From Liopterus haemorrhoidalis (lineage: Eukaryota > Arthropoda > Insecta > Coleoptera > Dytiscidae): a stretch of DNA of 64,000 nucleotides. Shown here piece after piece: positions 10,656 through 21,371 of this stretch. Made by a program: the position numbers and the translations under genes. Below the pieces are notes generated by a model. It ran no database searches. It had not been told where the DNA came from and worked only from the letters and a program-made list of their open reading frames with translations. How positions within the stretch are numbered: position 1 is the stretch's first letter; every line of letters begins with the position of its first letter. The stretch is from positions 36,548,301 to 36,612,300 of the forward strand of contig OZ020622.1 of NCBI GenBank assembly GCA_963971575.1, read 5' to 3'.

Positions 10656-10666
10656 AAAGGGGGGAA
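10656..10666 (+). other. Polypurine tract of the gypsy element
   Basis: AAAGGGGGGAA lies directly before the TGTAACG start of the LTR, as expected for plus-strand priming. Confidence 0.8.
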
Positions 10667-11615
10667 TGTAACGTTTTAAAAGAAATTTGTTTATTTTATA
10701 AACAAATTTAATACGGTACGCTAATGTACAGCAGCCTACTTTATTAAAATAAGACAATATCGCATAGATTTCGGTAACCATGATTACACAATAATATACA
10801 AGTAACAAACAGTATTTTATTATTTGTGAAAATTATTTGGTACGTGGTCAGACCTTCGTTCTCAACAGAAGAATATTATTATACGGTGAATAGTATAAGT
10901 ATTTAGACCTTTAAAGGGATTTGTTTTGAGAACGTAAAGGTGAAAAGGACGTTGAGTTCCTACGATTTATTCGGATTTATATTGCCACAATACAAATTCA
11001 CTACAGAGAGCCGCATAACATCTTAAGGTAAAAATCTAAATTATTGTGTTGTATTGCTTGTATATTTTTGTATAATTGTATGCGGCGCTTAAAACGCAAG
11101 CATTTACCGAAATTTAATGGATATGATCTTATTTTAGGCTCTCCTTCCCAGTATTTCTCCTTTTTCTCTCTCTCTCTCTCACTCTTGGTGCGTCGCTGGA
11201 AATATCCAGAGCCAGCTTACGGCATTGGCGTACTGGTTTGGATAATTTGGGGCTGGACGTACCGAGCGTCGAAAGAAGGCAAGGATAGAGGAAACTTCAA
11301 GAAAAAAATATCCAGATAAGCCTTTTTAATCAAAATTATTTGTGTTATTGTTTATATATTGTTTATTTTAAATTTTGAATATCAGTTGTATATATTTTTT
11401 TTATACGTTAGATTTTATTCGGAATGTGTAGGAATATCGTGGCGCTGGTCGACCAACCCGAGAAAGCTTTGTAATCCAGCGCATTCTGGTAAAATCGCTT
11501 TAACCAAATTTACCTTTAATTAATATTTTTATTATTTGTTTGTAATTTATAATATTATTATTCTAAATTTATTTTTGGTATCTATATATTTTATTTACAT
11601 TTCAATTTTCAATTA
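10667..11615 (+). repeat. 3' LTR, truncated
   Basis: Starts TGTAACG next to the polypurine tract. It matches the inverted LTR at 11757-13007 for about 950 bp with almost no differences (one is the length of a CT/GA microsatellite near 11170). It then stops after TTTCAATTTTCAATTAT, roughly 300 bp short of the full LTR. At the breakpoint an inverted pol fragment begins. Confidence 0.8.
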
Positions 11616-11617
11616 TT

Positions 11618-11735
11618 GTGTCTTCTTAACATTCTGTGCAGTAGCACTCCGCATAGCGAATAACCTAGTAAATTTTGTAAAACAATCTGCTACCGTTAAA
11701 ATAAACGTATTCCCATTCGAGCTTCGCGGTAATGG
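11618..11735 (-). other. Inverted pol fragment
   Basis: Reverse complement of pol 9693-9810, including the integrase-core stretch. On its right it fuses to a primer binding site through the shared word CGTGGGRCC (pol has CGTGGGACC, the PBS side has CGTGGGGCC), which points to a template switch or microhomology deletion. Confidence 0.8.
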
Positions 11736-11752
11736 CCCCACGTTGGGCGCCA
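11736..11752 (-). other. Primer binding site, inverted
   Basis: On the - strand TGGCGCCCAACGTGGGG follows the end of the inverted LTR by 4 nt. It is a typical LTR-retrotransposon PBS position and sequence; the matching tRNA was not determined. Confidence 0.65.
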
Positions 11753-11756
11753 GAAA

Positions 11757-13007
11757 TGTGACCTATAAAACACCGGCTATAGGTTTATTTAGTCTTTTGT
11801 GGCTAGCCTTTAAACAGCCGAGACGGTCGTGCGGTTCCAAAATTAGATGAAATTATAAAAAAATTTAAGGGCGCCAACTGGTCTGAAATAAAATAATTGG
11901 GACCGACCAGTAGATCCCACGCACAGACTAGATTTTAACTAAGACTGACCAAATCAGTCTCACTAGGCGAAACCTAACCTAAAACGAGATATTTGGGACA
12001 TAAGTCAATAACAACAACTGAATATAGTAAATATCAAAACAATAAAATTTATTATAATTGAAAATTGAAATGTAAATAAAATATATAGATACCAAAAATA
12101 AATTTAGAATAATAATATTATAAATTACAAACAAATAATAAAAATATTAATTAAAGGTAAATTTGGTTAAAGCGATTTTACCAGAATGCGCTGGATTACA
12201 AAGCTTTCTCGGGTTGGTCGACCAGCGCCACGATATTCCTACACATTCCGAATAAAATCTAACGTATAAAAAAAATATATACAACTGATATTCAAAATTT
12301 AAAATAAACAATATATAAACAATAACACAAATAATTTTGATTAAAAAGGCTTATCTGGATATTTTTTTCTTGAAGTTTCCTCTATCCTTGCCTTCTTTCG
12401 ACGCTCGGTACGTCCAGCCCCAAATTATCCAAACCAGTACGCCAATGCCGTAAGCTGGCTCTGGATATTTCCAGCGACGCACCAAGAGTGAGAGAGAGAG
12501 AGAGAGAGAAAAAGGAGAAATACTGGGAAGGAGAGCCTAAAATAAGATCATATCCATTAAATTTCGGTAAATGCTTGCGTTTTAAGCGCCGCATACAATT
12601 ATACAAAAATATACAAGCAATACAACACAATAATTTAGATTTTTACCTTAAGATGTTATGCGGCTCTCTGTAGTGAATTTGTATTGTGGCAATATAAATC
12701 CGAATAAATCGTAGGAACTCAACGTCCTTTTCACCTTTACGTTCTCAAAACAAATCCCTTTAAAGGTCTAAATACTTATACTATTCACCGTATAATAATA
12801 TTCTTCTGTTGAGAACGAAGGTCTGACCACGTACCAAATAATTTTCACAAATAATAAAATACTGTTTGTTACTTGTATATTATTGTGTAATCATGGTTAC
12901 CGAAATCTATGCGATATTGTCTTATTTTAATAAAGTAGGCTGCTGTACATTAGCGTACCGTATTAAATTTGTTTATAAAATAAACAAATTTCTTTTAAAA
13001 CGTTACA
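11757..13007 (-). repeat. Full-length LTR in inverted orientation
   Basis: Read on the - strand it runs from TGTAACG (13007) to GTCACA (11757), about 1,251 bp, and is followed by the PBS, so it has the position of a 5' LTR. Its first 950 bp form an inverted repeat with 10667-11615, giving an arm-spacer-arm structure of 2.3 kb. Small ORFs inside both arms are not genes. The outer end (13007) abuts the MITE, an expected integration boundary. Confidence 0.8.
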
Positions 13008-13212
13008 ATTTGTATTAAGAATGACACAAAAAATCAAAATATAAAGAAAATGACATTTTAAAATGATATTAACCTTAACCAAAAAATGTTTGTTGCAAGT
13101 ATGATTTACAAAGCTTAAACAAAACGGCTGAAAAGCATTATTTAAACGATGAAAGTAACTAGATTGCAAAATCTAGTTCCGCCTAATCGTTTGGAACAGA
13201 CTTTACTATCAA

Positions 13213-13353
13213 TTTCCAAAACTTTTCCTATTTCGTCCCACACTTTATTTGTTTTCCTAATATTCTTGTAATCAGGATGTGCTAAGTCATACAAAATTAA
13301 ATGATCCTTTACTGATCTATGATTTTTTCTGTTAAATTATCTATTTTCGACAT
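13213..13353 (-). pseudogene. Harbinger-type MADF-domain exon, frameshifted
   Basis: The ATG at 13353 starts MSKIDNLTEK; after an A6 run the frame must change by one base to continue KDHLILYDLAHPDYKNI and NKVWDEIGKVLEID, which fits the N-terminal half of a MADF (Myb/SANT-like) domain. The end near 13213 looks like a splice donor (GATA/GTAAAG), and the CAGTCTG MITE lies directly after it. Harbinger elements often encode such a DNA-binding partner beside the nuclease. One base appears missing in the A-run, so it is probably inactive. Confidence 0.5.
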
Positions 13354-13587
13354 TATTTTCTTAAATATATTCACTCTGTGGTATATAAACAATGAATATC
13401 GCGCGGCCTAACGCAACTTGTCGAGTTTGGCCGCCAGTGTTTGGTGATCGCTAGACTGAACGCTGCATTCGGTGGCGTTCTCAGATAGCGGAACACTTGT
13501 ATGTGCGTGGTCTCATTGTATTGTATAGGTTGCGTTAGGCCGCTGCATTATCGCCACCGCGGCCGCTTTGGTGTGTGGAATCCTTTA

Positions 13588-14710
13588 CAGTTTGGTCGGG
13601 AACTATTGGCGTCTACCTCGTAGTTCCACCTTCATTCTTTGGTTTAAAAGGCCAAACGGACTGCATTAGACTTTTTAAATTCACCATAATCAATAATCAT
13701 TTTTAATTTATATCTTTTTATTATAACTTCTGAGAAATCTTTAGATTAATTAATTATCTTGTAAGAGTAAAGTGGAATACTGACGCAAATGAATTTATAT
13801 TAATTACTGTTTTATATTTATTTATTTTTATTTGATATCTAATTAAACCAGTTTGCTAATATAGCTTTTTATCATTATTTACTATCTACAAATTGTGGAC
13901 GTTTCATAAATTTTCATTAATTTTAGAAACATATTAAATATCGTTTTGTTTTTATGCATATTTAATTATGTTTCCTGTATCAATATTTATGAATTCAATT
14001 TTAATATTAATTTCTATATTAGAAAAAAATCCCTTAGGAGAGCTATAAGTGTTCGGATGTTTTTCCAACCTTATATTTAATATAGGGCAGTCGGCGAATC
14101 AGTGCAGTTGCGTCACTGGAAACGTCACGTTTTTGTGACGCCATGTTTAGTACGTCTACATAGCATCCATTTAACGAATGTAATATTCGTACGCTATTAC
14201 TAGTATCGAAATTAAATGAAAATATAAGAATAAGAACAGAATGGAAACAAATAAACTATTCTAATAGGCTAAATAGACCTAAAAAGGCTGATGTGATCCA
14301 AAACTATGATCAAAGAAAAGAAAATAGAAATACGTTGAATTTAACCTAAAAAGCTGTGCACTACACACAATATCAAATAGATATCTGTAAGAAAATATAT
14401 AACTAAACACAAAACTGCTAAATAAACAACAAACTAAATAAAAAAGGTTTTTCGAATTTTTTTTTTGTTATATTTGAATTATTTATATTTATAAACAGTT
14501 ATATTTGTAAACACAAGTATCAAAACAAATCAAAACGTATTATAAAATGTCAAATATAAACATAGTTTTATTTAGCGATACCAATACAAATGTCCCTATA
14601 TTAAATAAAAACTTTTAAAATTTCTATATCTTCAAAATGCCTATCTAACACAAACTAAATATGACTTCAAAAGGTATGTTTTAGTAAAATAAAAGAGTGA
14701 AGAGCAATAT
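13588..14710. other. AT-rich DNA, no gene seen
   Basis: No exon-like frame or paired terminal repeats recognised. A short GC-richer patch at 14090-14150 has no clear identity. Confidence 0.5.
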
Positions 14711-14712
14711 TA

Positions 14713-15068
14713 TAGTCTATCTCAGAAAGACTGATAGTAATAAAATTTATTATTTATAAAAAGTTATTGTATTTTCACACAGAAGCGGCCCACAAAATAT
14801 GAATAGTTCGAAACGAAATATTGTTAAAAACAACCGAGTGTGCCGCACATCTTATATGGGAATACGAACTAGGGTTAAACACAATAGATCATAAAAATTT
14901 TCCCCTTAAATTTTGAGGAAAAATATGGTGACAGGCGTGCGTTTAATAAAATGATAAATAGTACTATAGAAATACACAAAACCAATTTAAACGTGTTAAA
15001 AATGTGCACGCCACTGGTAACTGCCTGACAAAAAGATTTATTACTATCAGTCTTTCTGAGATAGACTA
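14713..15068. mobile_element. TA-flanked MITE
   Basis: Perfect inverted ends of over 30 bp (TAGTCTATCTCAGAAAGACT..., inverted at 15036-15068) with TA on each side, about 356 bp. The interior is non-coding. Tc1/mariner-type by target site; family not named. Confidence 0.7.
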
Positions 15069-15454
15069 TAGTCTATAATTCAATGCAAAAAAAAAACGAT
15101 TTATTTTTTCTCCACTTAATTTGTCATTGAAGTAATGACGCAAAATGATGAACTACGTTGATTGAACGACTGACTTATACCAAATAAATAAATACAATTT
15201 GAAATGTTTTTTTTTTTTAAATAATTATTCAACTGTTATAACCTAAAAAATTAAATTGATATTTTAGGAAACAGATTTTAATCAATGTTTGTAGGTTAGA
15301 ATAAATATTTTCATAATTAAATTTAAAAAATATCGGAAATTTAGAAACCTTAATAATGGTTGACCGTTAACTATATGTATTAGTTTTTTCTGTCTGTTGA
15401 TTGTTATATGTTGATTGTTGTTTGATGTTTATAATTATTTGTTTTTTTTTTCAG

Positions 15455-15602
15455 ATACATCGCAACTTCGAAATTGGAGCCTACATATGCTAGACAGGCC
15501 TTCCCATGTTTCGATGAGCCCAACTACAAAGCGAAATTTACTGTCCATATCGCTAAACCTATTGGTGATGAATATATTGCTCTTTCCAACATGAACCAAT
15601 TG
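15455..15602 (+). CDS. M1 aminopeptidase exon a (FDEP motif)
   Basis: Acceptor TTTTTTTTTCAG, donor TTG/GTAAGA. Enters in phase 2 and leaves in phase 0. Encodes YIATSKLEPTYARQAFPCFD and EPNYKAKFTVHI; the AR.AFPCFDEP block is a hallmark of the M1 N-terminal domain. The preceding exon, which must end with two bases of an Arg codon, was not found. Confidence 0.9.
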
Positions 15603-15637
15603 GTAAGAAAAATTTATTAATGTATTAAATTAAAGTA

Positions 15638-15830
15638 CGAGGGTAGGTCAATAAGTCCTTACAAAATCTAAGAGATGGCGCTAGTAGTATGAAACAAGTT
15701 TGTTTCTGAAAAGCACCATCTGTCAATAAACTGCTGTCAAATTTTCAGCCATATCCATCGCGTGGTTTTATTTTTACAATCGATTGTAGCAAACAACTTT
15801 TGTAATTTTCGAACAATGGAAAAAAGTATA
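15638..15830 (+). mobile_element. Mariner 5' end fragment
   Basis: A TA followed by CGAGGGTAGGTCAATAAGTC, a classic mariner terminal repeat, and about 180 bp on an ATGGAAAAAAGT. The rest of the element is missing. It sits only 35 bp after the splice donor of the first visible aminopeptidase exon. Confidence 0.6.
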
Positions 15831-15899
15831 TGCTACGCTAAATATTTTGCCACTAATATACCGACGAAATATATGCGATCTCTGTTTGCTGTACAAAGT

Positions 15900-16074
15900 A
15901 CTAAGGCCCGGTCTTCAGATAAAGTGGCTGGTTATCTGACAGATAAAAACAATACAGCGTCTTTCCACCTTTAGATAAAGTTATTCCTACGAATAAACTA
16001 TGCTATCTGGCAGATAAGGTATTCGGTAGTCAAAGCAGCGAATAAGTAACAAATAAATGCCATAGTACACTACA
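15900..16074. other. Short repeat-like tract, unassigned
   Basis: GGCCCGGTCTTCAGATAAAG and several CAGATAA words suggest a MITE end, but no inverted partner was found. Confidence 0.25.
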
Positions 16075-16358
16075 ATTATTAATATTTAAGCTTAAATTAT
16101 TTAATTTACAATAAGGAAATAAACTATCAATATCTTCCTGAAGTTTATAGCAATCATCCGGGGTGACAAGAGGTCTTACAATTTTTAAGTCATCGGCAAA
16201 TAAATAAAATTAACTATTTTTAATATATTTAGATATGTCATTACATATATATTAAACAAAATCGGTCCTAGATAACTACCTTGTGGCACCCCCGATATTA
16301 TCGGAACTTCACGAGATTTATATCTTTTTATTGTAATACTTGCGATCTATTACTTATA

Positions 16359-16923
16359 ACGGGTGTTTTTTTTAGAGGTATAGAACTTTAAATTGCAATA
16401 AAACAACGATGGATTATTCGATTGACATGAATTTTTTTTTATTCGAAAGATAATCTTGTGGCATTACATTAAATCATACCAACAAGACGGCGCAACATGT
16501 CACACAGCTCGTGCCACAATCGATTTATTGAAAGACACGTTTGGTGACCGCCTAATTTCACGGTTTGGACCTGTGAATTGGCCTCCAAGATCTTGTGATT
16601 TAACACCGCTGGACTACTTTCTGTGGCGCTATGTAAAGTCATTGGTCTATGCGGATAAGCCACAAACGCTTGACCATTTGGAAGACAACATTCGCCGTGT
16701 TATTGCCGATATACGGCCACAAATGTTGGAAAAAGTCATCGAAAATTGGACGTCCAGATTGGACTACATCCGAGCCAGCCGTGGCGGTCATATGCCAGAA
16801 ATCATATTTAAAATGTAATGCCACAAGATTATCTTTCGAATAAAAAAAAATTCATGTCAATCGAATAATCCATCGTTGTTTTATTGCAATTTAAAGTTCT
16901 ATACCTCTAAAAAAAACACCCAT
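16359..16923 (+). mobile_element. Tc1/mariner-type deletion derivative with duplicated right end
   Basis: TA-flanked; both ends read AYGGGTGTTTTTTTTAGAGG inward. The first 105 bp are an almost exact inverted copy of the last 105 bp, including the final transposase codons and stop, so the native left end has been replaced by the right end. The sister copy at 57692-58595 has a normal left end sharing only about 30 bp. Confidence 0.8.
16483..16818 (+). pseudogene. Tc1/mariner-type transposase, C-terminal third
   Basis: Encodes YQQDGATCHTARATIDLL (second catalytic Asp), RFGPVNWPPRSCDLTPLDYF (third acidic position) and ends ...GGHMPEIIFKM. The DDE_3-type pattern is clear, but the N-terminal DNA-binding domain and first Asp are missing. 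The stop TAA at 16816-16818 is followed by the right terminal repeat. No ATG-initiated complete protein is possible. Confidence 0.8.
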
Positions 16924-16975
16924 TATATGAAATTATCCAGCTTAGGAGATTGCCATGAAAACCTAGTTCCAACAG

Positions 16976-17027
16976 TTTTTAGGGTTTTGTAGGTATGTCC
17001 AAAAAACCCTTATACCGTCATTTTGTC

Positions 17028-17073
<46 letters not shown>

Positions 17074-17927
17074 TCGGTAAACATTGTAGCCAAACGGCTA
17101 AACCTAGAGAGTTGAAATTTGGCATGCTTATACAACTCTTTGACCCGCACATAGGAAAAATACTAAAACATCTAAAAAACATACCCCCCTAAAAATATAA
17201 ACAAATATGTGCTCATCGAAAACAAAAATATTTTTTTTAAATTTTGAGTAGGGTATCAAATGAAAGCCCTTAGTACGTGGATTAACGATCAAATTTTTAT
17301 TTTTGTAAAATAAATTATTTTGAAGCGAATTTAGCCATAATTGTGCAAAAAAAAATTTGTCCCACATCCTGTAGCCCAGATGGTTTAACCTAAAAATCTA
17401 AAAAAATTCTAAGTAATGTATATTGGTGTGAACCGAAATAGTACCTACAACAGGAATTTTTGATCAGATTATGTTTTTGGAAAATAAAGCATTTTTTGTG
17501 GTTTTTGGTTCACAAAGTACAAAAGTTATACCAATGTAAGACACTCACATGCAAGGCGTGCGATAGCGTAATGGGTTAGAGCACTGGTGTCGTAAGCTAA
17601 AATGCGCTGGAAACGAAGGGTTTCGAGTTCGAGTACGGAGTGAATTTTAGTTTTTCTGTTTTTTTTTGCATTTTTATTATTTTGAAATTATTTTGTCAAA
17701 ATTCTAGTTATATTTTGACAAATGTTGTATTTAATTTTAAGAGCGTAAATTTAATAACCAGTCTTATTATATGATTAACAGACGATAAATTATTTTAAAA
17801 ATATCGTTCATTTTGCCGTGATTACTACAAAGTAAAATTTGTCCTACACACTCAGCATACCGCCTTCACTTATTATATACCTGCGAAACCCTGAAATGTG
17901 TGAATATTCACACTTCACATAAATTTT
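16976..17927 (+). mobile_element. HINE-type element, copy B
   Basis: TTTTTAGGGTTTTGTAGGTA start, (GTCT)n at 17026-17072, ATACCTGCGAAACCCTG sub-terminal inverted repeat, GTGTGAATATTCACAC palindrome and T-run end. Inserted in a LINE fragment. Complete copy; no transposase or Rep/helicase coding. Confidence 0.7.
17545..17640 (+). other. tRNA-like pol III module inside HINE copy B
   Basis: Box A-like TAGCGTAATGG at about 17563 and box B-like GAGTTCGAGTAC at about 17624, about 60 nt apart. Same type as in copies A and C, unlike copy E. Confidence 0.45.
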
Positions 17928-18062
17928 TTAAATAATATTGCATGACTAACACGATCAAACGCTTTAGCGAAATCAGTGTAAATTACATATATTTGTTTCC
18001 GGCTATCCATATTTTGAGCTAAAAAATGATCTTGAATGAATTTGTAAGGACATATTGACCTA

Positions 18063-18328
18063 TCCTTGTACATCAATCAAATATAAATGTTTTACTTATA
18101 CATTCCTGATTATTTTGTGACGTGGTTCATTTAACTATGGCCTTAGACTATTGTTTTATTCATAGTAAATTGATTAAATTCTTCTGATGAAGCATTCATA
18201 GATTATTATACAGGAATGCCCTTTAACCAAATATATTCGTTTGACGTAAATCTGATCGAACCGATTACAGTGTATTTCAGGAAGAATCTGTAAAATTTGA
18301 AGCCTGTGTGTTCACTAATTTTAATACA
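18063..18328. other. No gene seen
   Basis: AT-rich intron sequence without recognised features. Confidence 0.5.
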
Positions 18329-18762
18329 AAAAATCAGTTGTGGCCACCACAAGACCGACCGCTATCACAAAGTACTTGTATACAATACAAGTACTTTACG
18401 ACAATAACGTATTATATTACGTTGACAATTTCATAATGTACCATCATAATTTACGATAACCATGGAAACGTATCTGCATACATAAAAAAAATGTCTCAAA
18501 TAAAAGTTGTTAGTTATTGTTTTTATAGCAACATTTGTTAAATACATTTTTTCGAAATATTTCTCTGTTGTGAAATATTCGCAAAAATCTTAAAATCGAC
18601 AAGAGTAAACTCCCATTTCTAGTTAACCGATTTTTACCAAAAGTTGAACAACTCGTGCCATTGATGTCAAAACCGTAAATATGAAGTTTCGTAAAAATCC
18701 TTTTAGCCAAATTTGCTCTGCACGTGTACACAGACCGACGGACAGACAGACAGACAGACAGT
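18329..18762 (+). mobile_element. Second HINE-like family (GACCGACCGC), copy I, 3'-truncated
   Basis: Begins with GTGGCCACCACAAGACCGAC, carries CACGTGTACACAGACCGACG followed by a (CAGA)n run, then stops where another repeat (18763) begins. Fuller copies at 47648, 48605 and 51013 end in GGCGGTCGGTAAAAA, the inverse of the GACCGACCGCC near the start. Confidence 0.6.
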
Positions 18763-18985
18763 AATGGGCTTATGGCAGTATTCTTAAGATTTATTGCTGT
18801 AAAAAGAATATATGGGGTATTAAGGAAATTTTAAATTTAAATCGAATAGATGTAACACTAGTTCAATTGAAGTTTCTTAAAAACCATTAAGCCTATTTTC
18901 CAAATTTATAATCTTATTGTTTCTAATTTTTAGGCGTTGTTATATTTGTTTGTTAGTAAATTTTCAACGTTCATAGCGACAGAAA
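18763..18985 (+). repeat. 5' region of the element seen at 39955
   Basis: About 220 bp, roughly 85% alike by eye to 39955-40175, including AATCGAATAGATGTAACACT and TTTCAACGTTCAT. In the other copy this leads into a transposase-like ORF; here it does not. Confidence 0.55.
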
Positions 18986-19084
18986 TTGACATTTATTACA
19001 GTACAGTTAATTAAAGACGAAACAAGTGCAATAAGTAGTGATTTGTGGAAAAAACTGTGTAGAACATGTAAAGACAATTGAAAC

Positions 19085-19540
19085 ATTTTTACTTGCCCGA
19101 CCTTAATATATAAGGGGCAAGTATTGTAATCGCGAAAATTTTCGATGTCGAGATTTTGACTGATGACCACGTTTCATGGTCCAGGGAATCCAAAAAACCT
19201 ATTTTCGAAGTGTCGTCCGTATGTGTGTGTGTCTGTGTGTCTGTGTGTATACACGATAACTAAAAAACGGTTTAACCTAAAGAGTTCGTTCTGGTACTAA
19301 AAAATTCTCCTATTAATTGGGAAGAGCCCTATTATTTTTTATTAAAATCCGAAACCGGAAACGGAAGTTCTTAAACTTTAAAATTTTAAAAAATTCGTTA
19401 CTAGTAAACCAAACCTTGGACAAAAATTTGTATAGGACATAATTTGATGTATTTTTGAAGATTTACCTAAATCTTCTTTTAAATTTTTTTAATTTTTTTT
19501 TTTTAATGTATTTTTTTTTATTGTTATTTTTTTTATGGGA
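19085..19540 (-). mobile_element. HINE-like element related to the GACCGACCGC family
   Basis: Starts with an AAGGGGCAAGTATTGTAATC block parallel to the end of copy IV at 51013, has a (GT)n/(GTCT) microsatellite (19215-19250) and then family-like A-rich sequence with CCGAAACCGGAAACGG. Boundaries are approximate. Confidence 0.4.
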
Positions 19541-19774
19541 GGGCAAGTCTAGCGGAGGTGTCCCTTCGCCACTGGTTTTTTTATAAATTACCAAATAAAT
19601 CGTCAATAATTATTAATTAAAATAACAGTGGTAGTGACAAACTCTGATAGTGATATAAACAATGATAATAGTGATAATGATTAATATTTTAATAATTTTA
19701 AATTACCATAAATTGACAAGTTCATAAAAAGTATGATTTTTTTGTTTGTGCAAATTTGAAGTTTATTCAACAAA

Positions 19775-20045
19775 AAAAATTCTGTATGGAGACGATCGAG
19801 TTGAGCCAGATATACGTCGTTGTTGATGTTGAATTGCCGTTTTTGTGCGGAATCCGCTTCTGTTGACGCTCATTATCTTCATTTCATCAAAAGCAAATTC
19901 CGTTTGCAATGTTCTCTCAATGGATGATTCCGTTTCTGTCCCACCATACGCACCACATTGCCTTCTCACTGTGGGCACCTTTTGCTGTTCCTTTCTCGAA
20001 AACCTCGTTCAGATCGCGAAATGACTATGCTTTCCATCCTTTCTC
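19775..20045 (-). pseudogene. Mariner transposase fragment
   Basis: On the - strand SEKAMWCVWWDRNGIIH matches the KAM..WWD..G segment of mariner transposases that follows the first catalytic Asp; a stop comes soon after. The downstream frame (MSVNRSGFRTKTAIQHQQR) was not identified. No terminal repeats were seen. Confidence 0.45.
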
Positions 20046-20057
20046 GATGTGGTAGAG

Positions 20058-20372
20058 CATCGGTTCTCAACCGGTGGTACATGTACCATCAGTGGTACAT
20101 TAAAAGTTGATATGTGGTACATTATCGTATAAGAGCGCAGGCCAGTTGATTTTTGCTTGTAAATTATTTATCGAAACAATATATTATTATTAAATGTATA
20201 GAGTATAGAGTATGAATTTGTATACATTAATCATAAATAAATAAAATGAATAGTTAAAAAATTTGAATATGATGTTTTTCAGTATAAAATATTACACTTT
20301 TTTTTCGGTGGTACAGAAATATAAATATTTTGTTAAAGTGGTGCTGGTTTATCAAAAGGTTGAGAACCGATG
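20058..20372. mobile_element. hAT MITE with 8-bp duplication TGGTAGAG
   Basis: Ends CATCGGTTCTCAACC / GGTTGAGAACCGATG are perfect inverted repeats and TGGTAGAG flanks both sides (20050-20057, 20373-20380). 315 bp, non-coding. Confidence 0.85.
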
Positions 20373-20380
20373 TGGTAGAG

Positions 20381-20685
20381 CATTATATGACGGACATGAA
20401 TATGATTTTCGACACGCATTTTTTTCACCTAAAAACAGAAGAATATTTTTATAATTATTACATAAAACACGTGTAATCGCTTAAATTGCAATATTTTTTC
20501 TTAATTAGATTTGACTTCTCTTGGGAGGAGGGCTCGTTAAATACCCGTGGCCTAGGGCTCTTACAATTCATAAGACGGTCCTGATTAATCCCACAATTCC
20601 TTTGGTACAGATAAAAAAATCCGTAACATTTATTTTCATGGATTTATACGATCGCGAACCTTATGCAGGACACCACTGTTCGACA
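20381..20685. other. No gene seen
   Basis: Intron sequence with a modestly GC-richer patch (20520-20680); no supported feature. Confidence 0.45.
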
Positions 20686-20923
20686 CAGAGCGGCAGTAAG
20701 GAAAACTTGCGCTAGGGGCAAAACTGCGTTTTGGCGCCCTTGGCAAATAAATCCAAGTGATAAGCAAAAAAAAAGGTCCTCACCTCGAAAATTCCAAGTG
20801 AAGAGCAAAAAAAAAGGTCCTCACTTTCGTAATGTGGCGCCTCTTAGTCAAGCTCATCGGCGCCCTTTTCCTTAGTGCGCTAGGGGCCGTCGCCCCCTCC
20901 GCCCCCCCCTTACTGCGGCTTTG
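20686..20923. mobile_element. hAT MITE with 8-bp duplication GTTCGACA
   Basis: Ends CAGAGCGGCAGTAAGG and CCTTACTGCGGCTTTG are inverted; GTTCGACA flanks both (20678-20685, 20924-20931). Two copies of the hairpin motif in the reverse sense (AAGTGAAGAGC, A-run, GGTCCTCACTT) lie at 20755-20830. Confidence 0.85.
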
Positions 20924-21099
20924 GTTCGACACTATACTTAAAAGAAAAAGTACATAACTAGTATGTTAATATTAATTTTCTTTCAATAATCTGTGACCCA
21001 AATCGAAATAATTATATATTTTACGGTTCCTTTTTACATAAGTTTTTACTCTTATATTAAATGCTTCACTGCACATTTTCTATTGCAGCATTTTGATTA

Positions 21100-21365
21100 G
21101 TAACAGGTACTGAACTCTATTATTAACCGAATCAATTCATCTACAGTCGGATTTTTTAATAAAAAGAATGAAGTCACAAATAATTGGCTATTGTGTTTAT
21201 ATAAAAGAAAAATTTTCACAAATTTGGACGAGAGTTCATGACTGACGAGGCCAATTCTGGATACGAACATTTTGCCACAAATAGCGCAGAGATAATTATA
21301 GGCAGAATCAGGCAACAGTCTCTGGAGTTTGTATTTGCGTTTATTGCGTACTAGTAATGGCATGC
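21100..21365 (-). pseudogene. LINE ORF2 C-terminal fragment with C2H2-like finger
   Basis: The - strand encodes LLPDSAYNYLCAICGKMFVS and RIGLVSHEL. A single C2H2-like finger with the C..CG..F.SRIGL..H pattern is known from the end of some LINE ORF2 proteins. Fragment only. Confidence 0.4.
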
Positions 21366-21371
21366 TCTATA

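Larger units (their letters stand above)
6270..13203. mobile_element. CAGTCTG-ended MITE, split by a gypsy insertion
   Basis: Left end CAGTCTGTTTCAAACGGTTA (6270) and an inverted right end with AATCGTTTGGAACAGACT (13203) are flanked by TA on both sides, as in Tc1/mariner-type MITEs. Sister copies: 41685-41817, 41955-42142, 49501-49680 and 60604-60716. Without the gypsy material the element would be only about 300 bp. Confidence 0.7.
6064..13584. mobile_element. Outer Harbinger-like element of a three-layer nest
   Basis: Left end AGGATTCCACACACCAAAGC and right end (13565-13584) are inverted copies of over 30 bp (extending through GGCCGCGGTGGCG). TTA flanks both sides (6061-6063, 13585-13587), a 3-bp duplication typical of PIF/Harbinger. 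The piece between 13206 and 13584 encodes part of a MADF domain on the - strand, which Harbinger elements commonly carry. Everything from 6270 to 13203 is a later insertion. Confidence 0.7.
16075..18062 (-). pseudogene. LINE reverse transcriptase fragment, split by two elements
   Basis: Read on the - strand, pieces at 17932-18062 (YTDFAKAFDRVSHA), 16924-16975 (LLELGFHGN) and 16075-16358 (ISGVPQGSYLGPILFNIY) form consecutive parts of a jockey/CR1-type RT. A Tc1-like element (16359-16923) and HINE copy B (16976-17927) separate them. Stops are present (for example at the usual YADD box region), so it is dead. Confidence 0.7.

Noticed and set aside
11044..11319. 91-aa ORF in the LTR and its partner at 12382-12630
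   Set aside because: Both are the same LTR sequence in the two arms of the inverted repeat, with no domain.
1..15454. Upstream aminopeptidase exons or signal peptide
   Set aside because: No + strand segment with the expected N-terminal M1 pattern and a phase-2 donor was recognised.
17563..17640. True tRNA gene
   Set aside because: Boxes A and B are present but no acceptor stem or normal anticodon arm could be made, and it is part of a multi-copy element.
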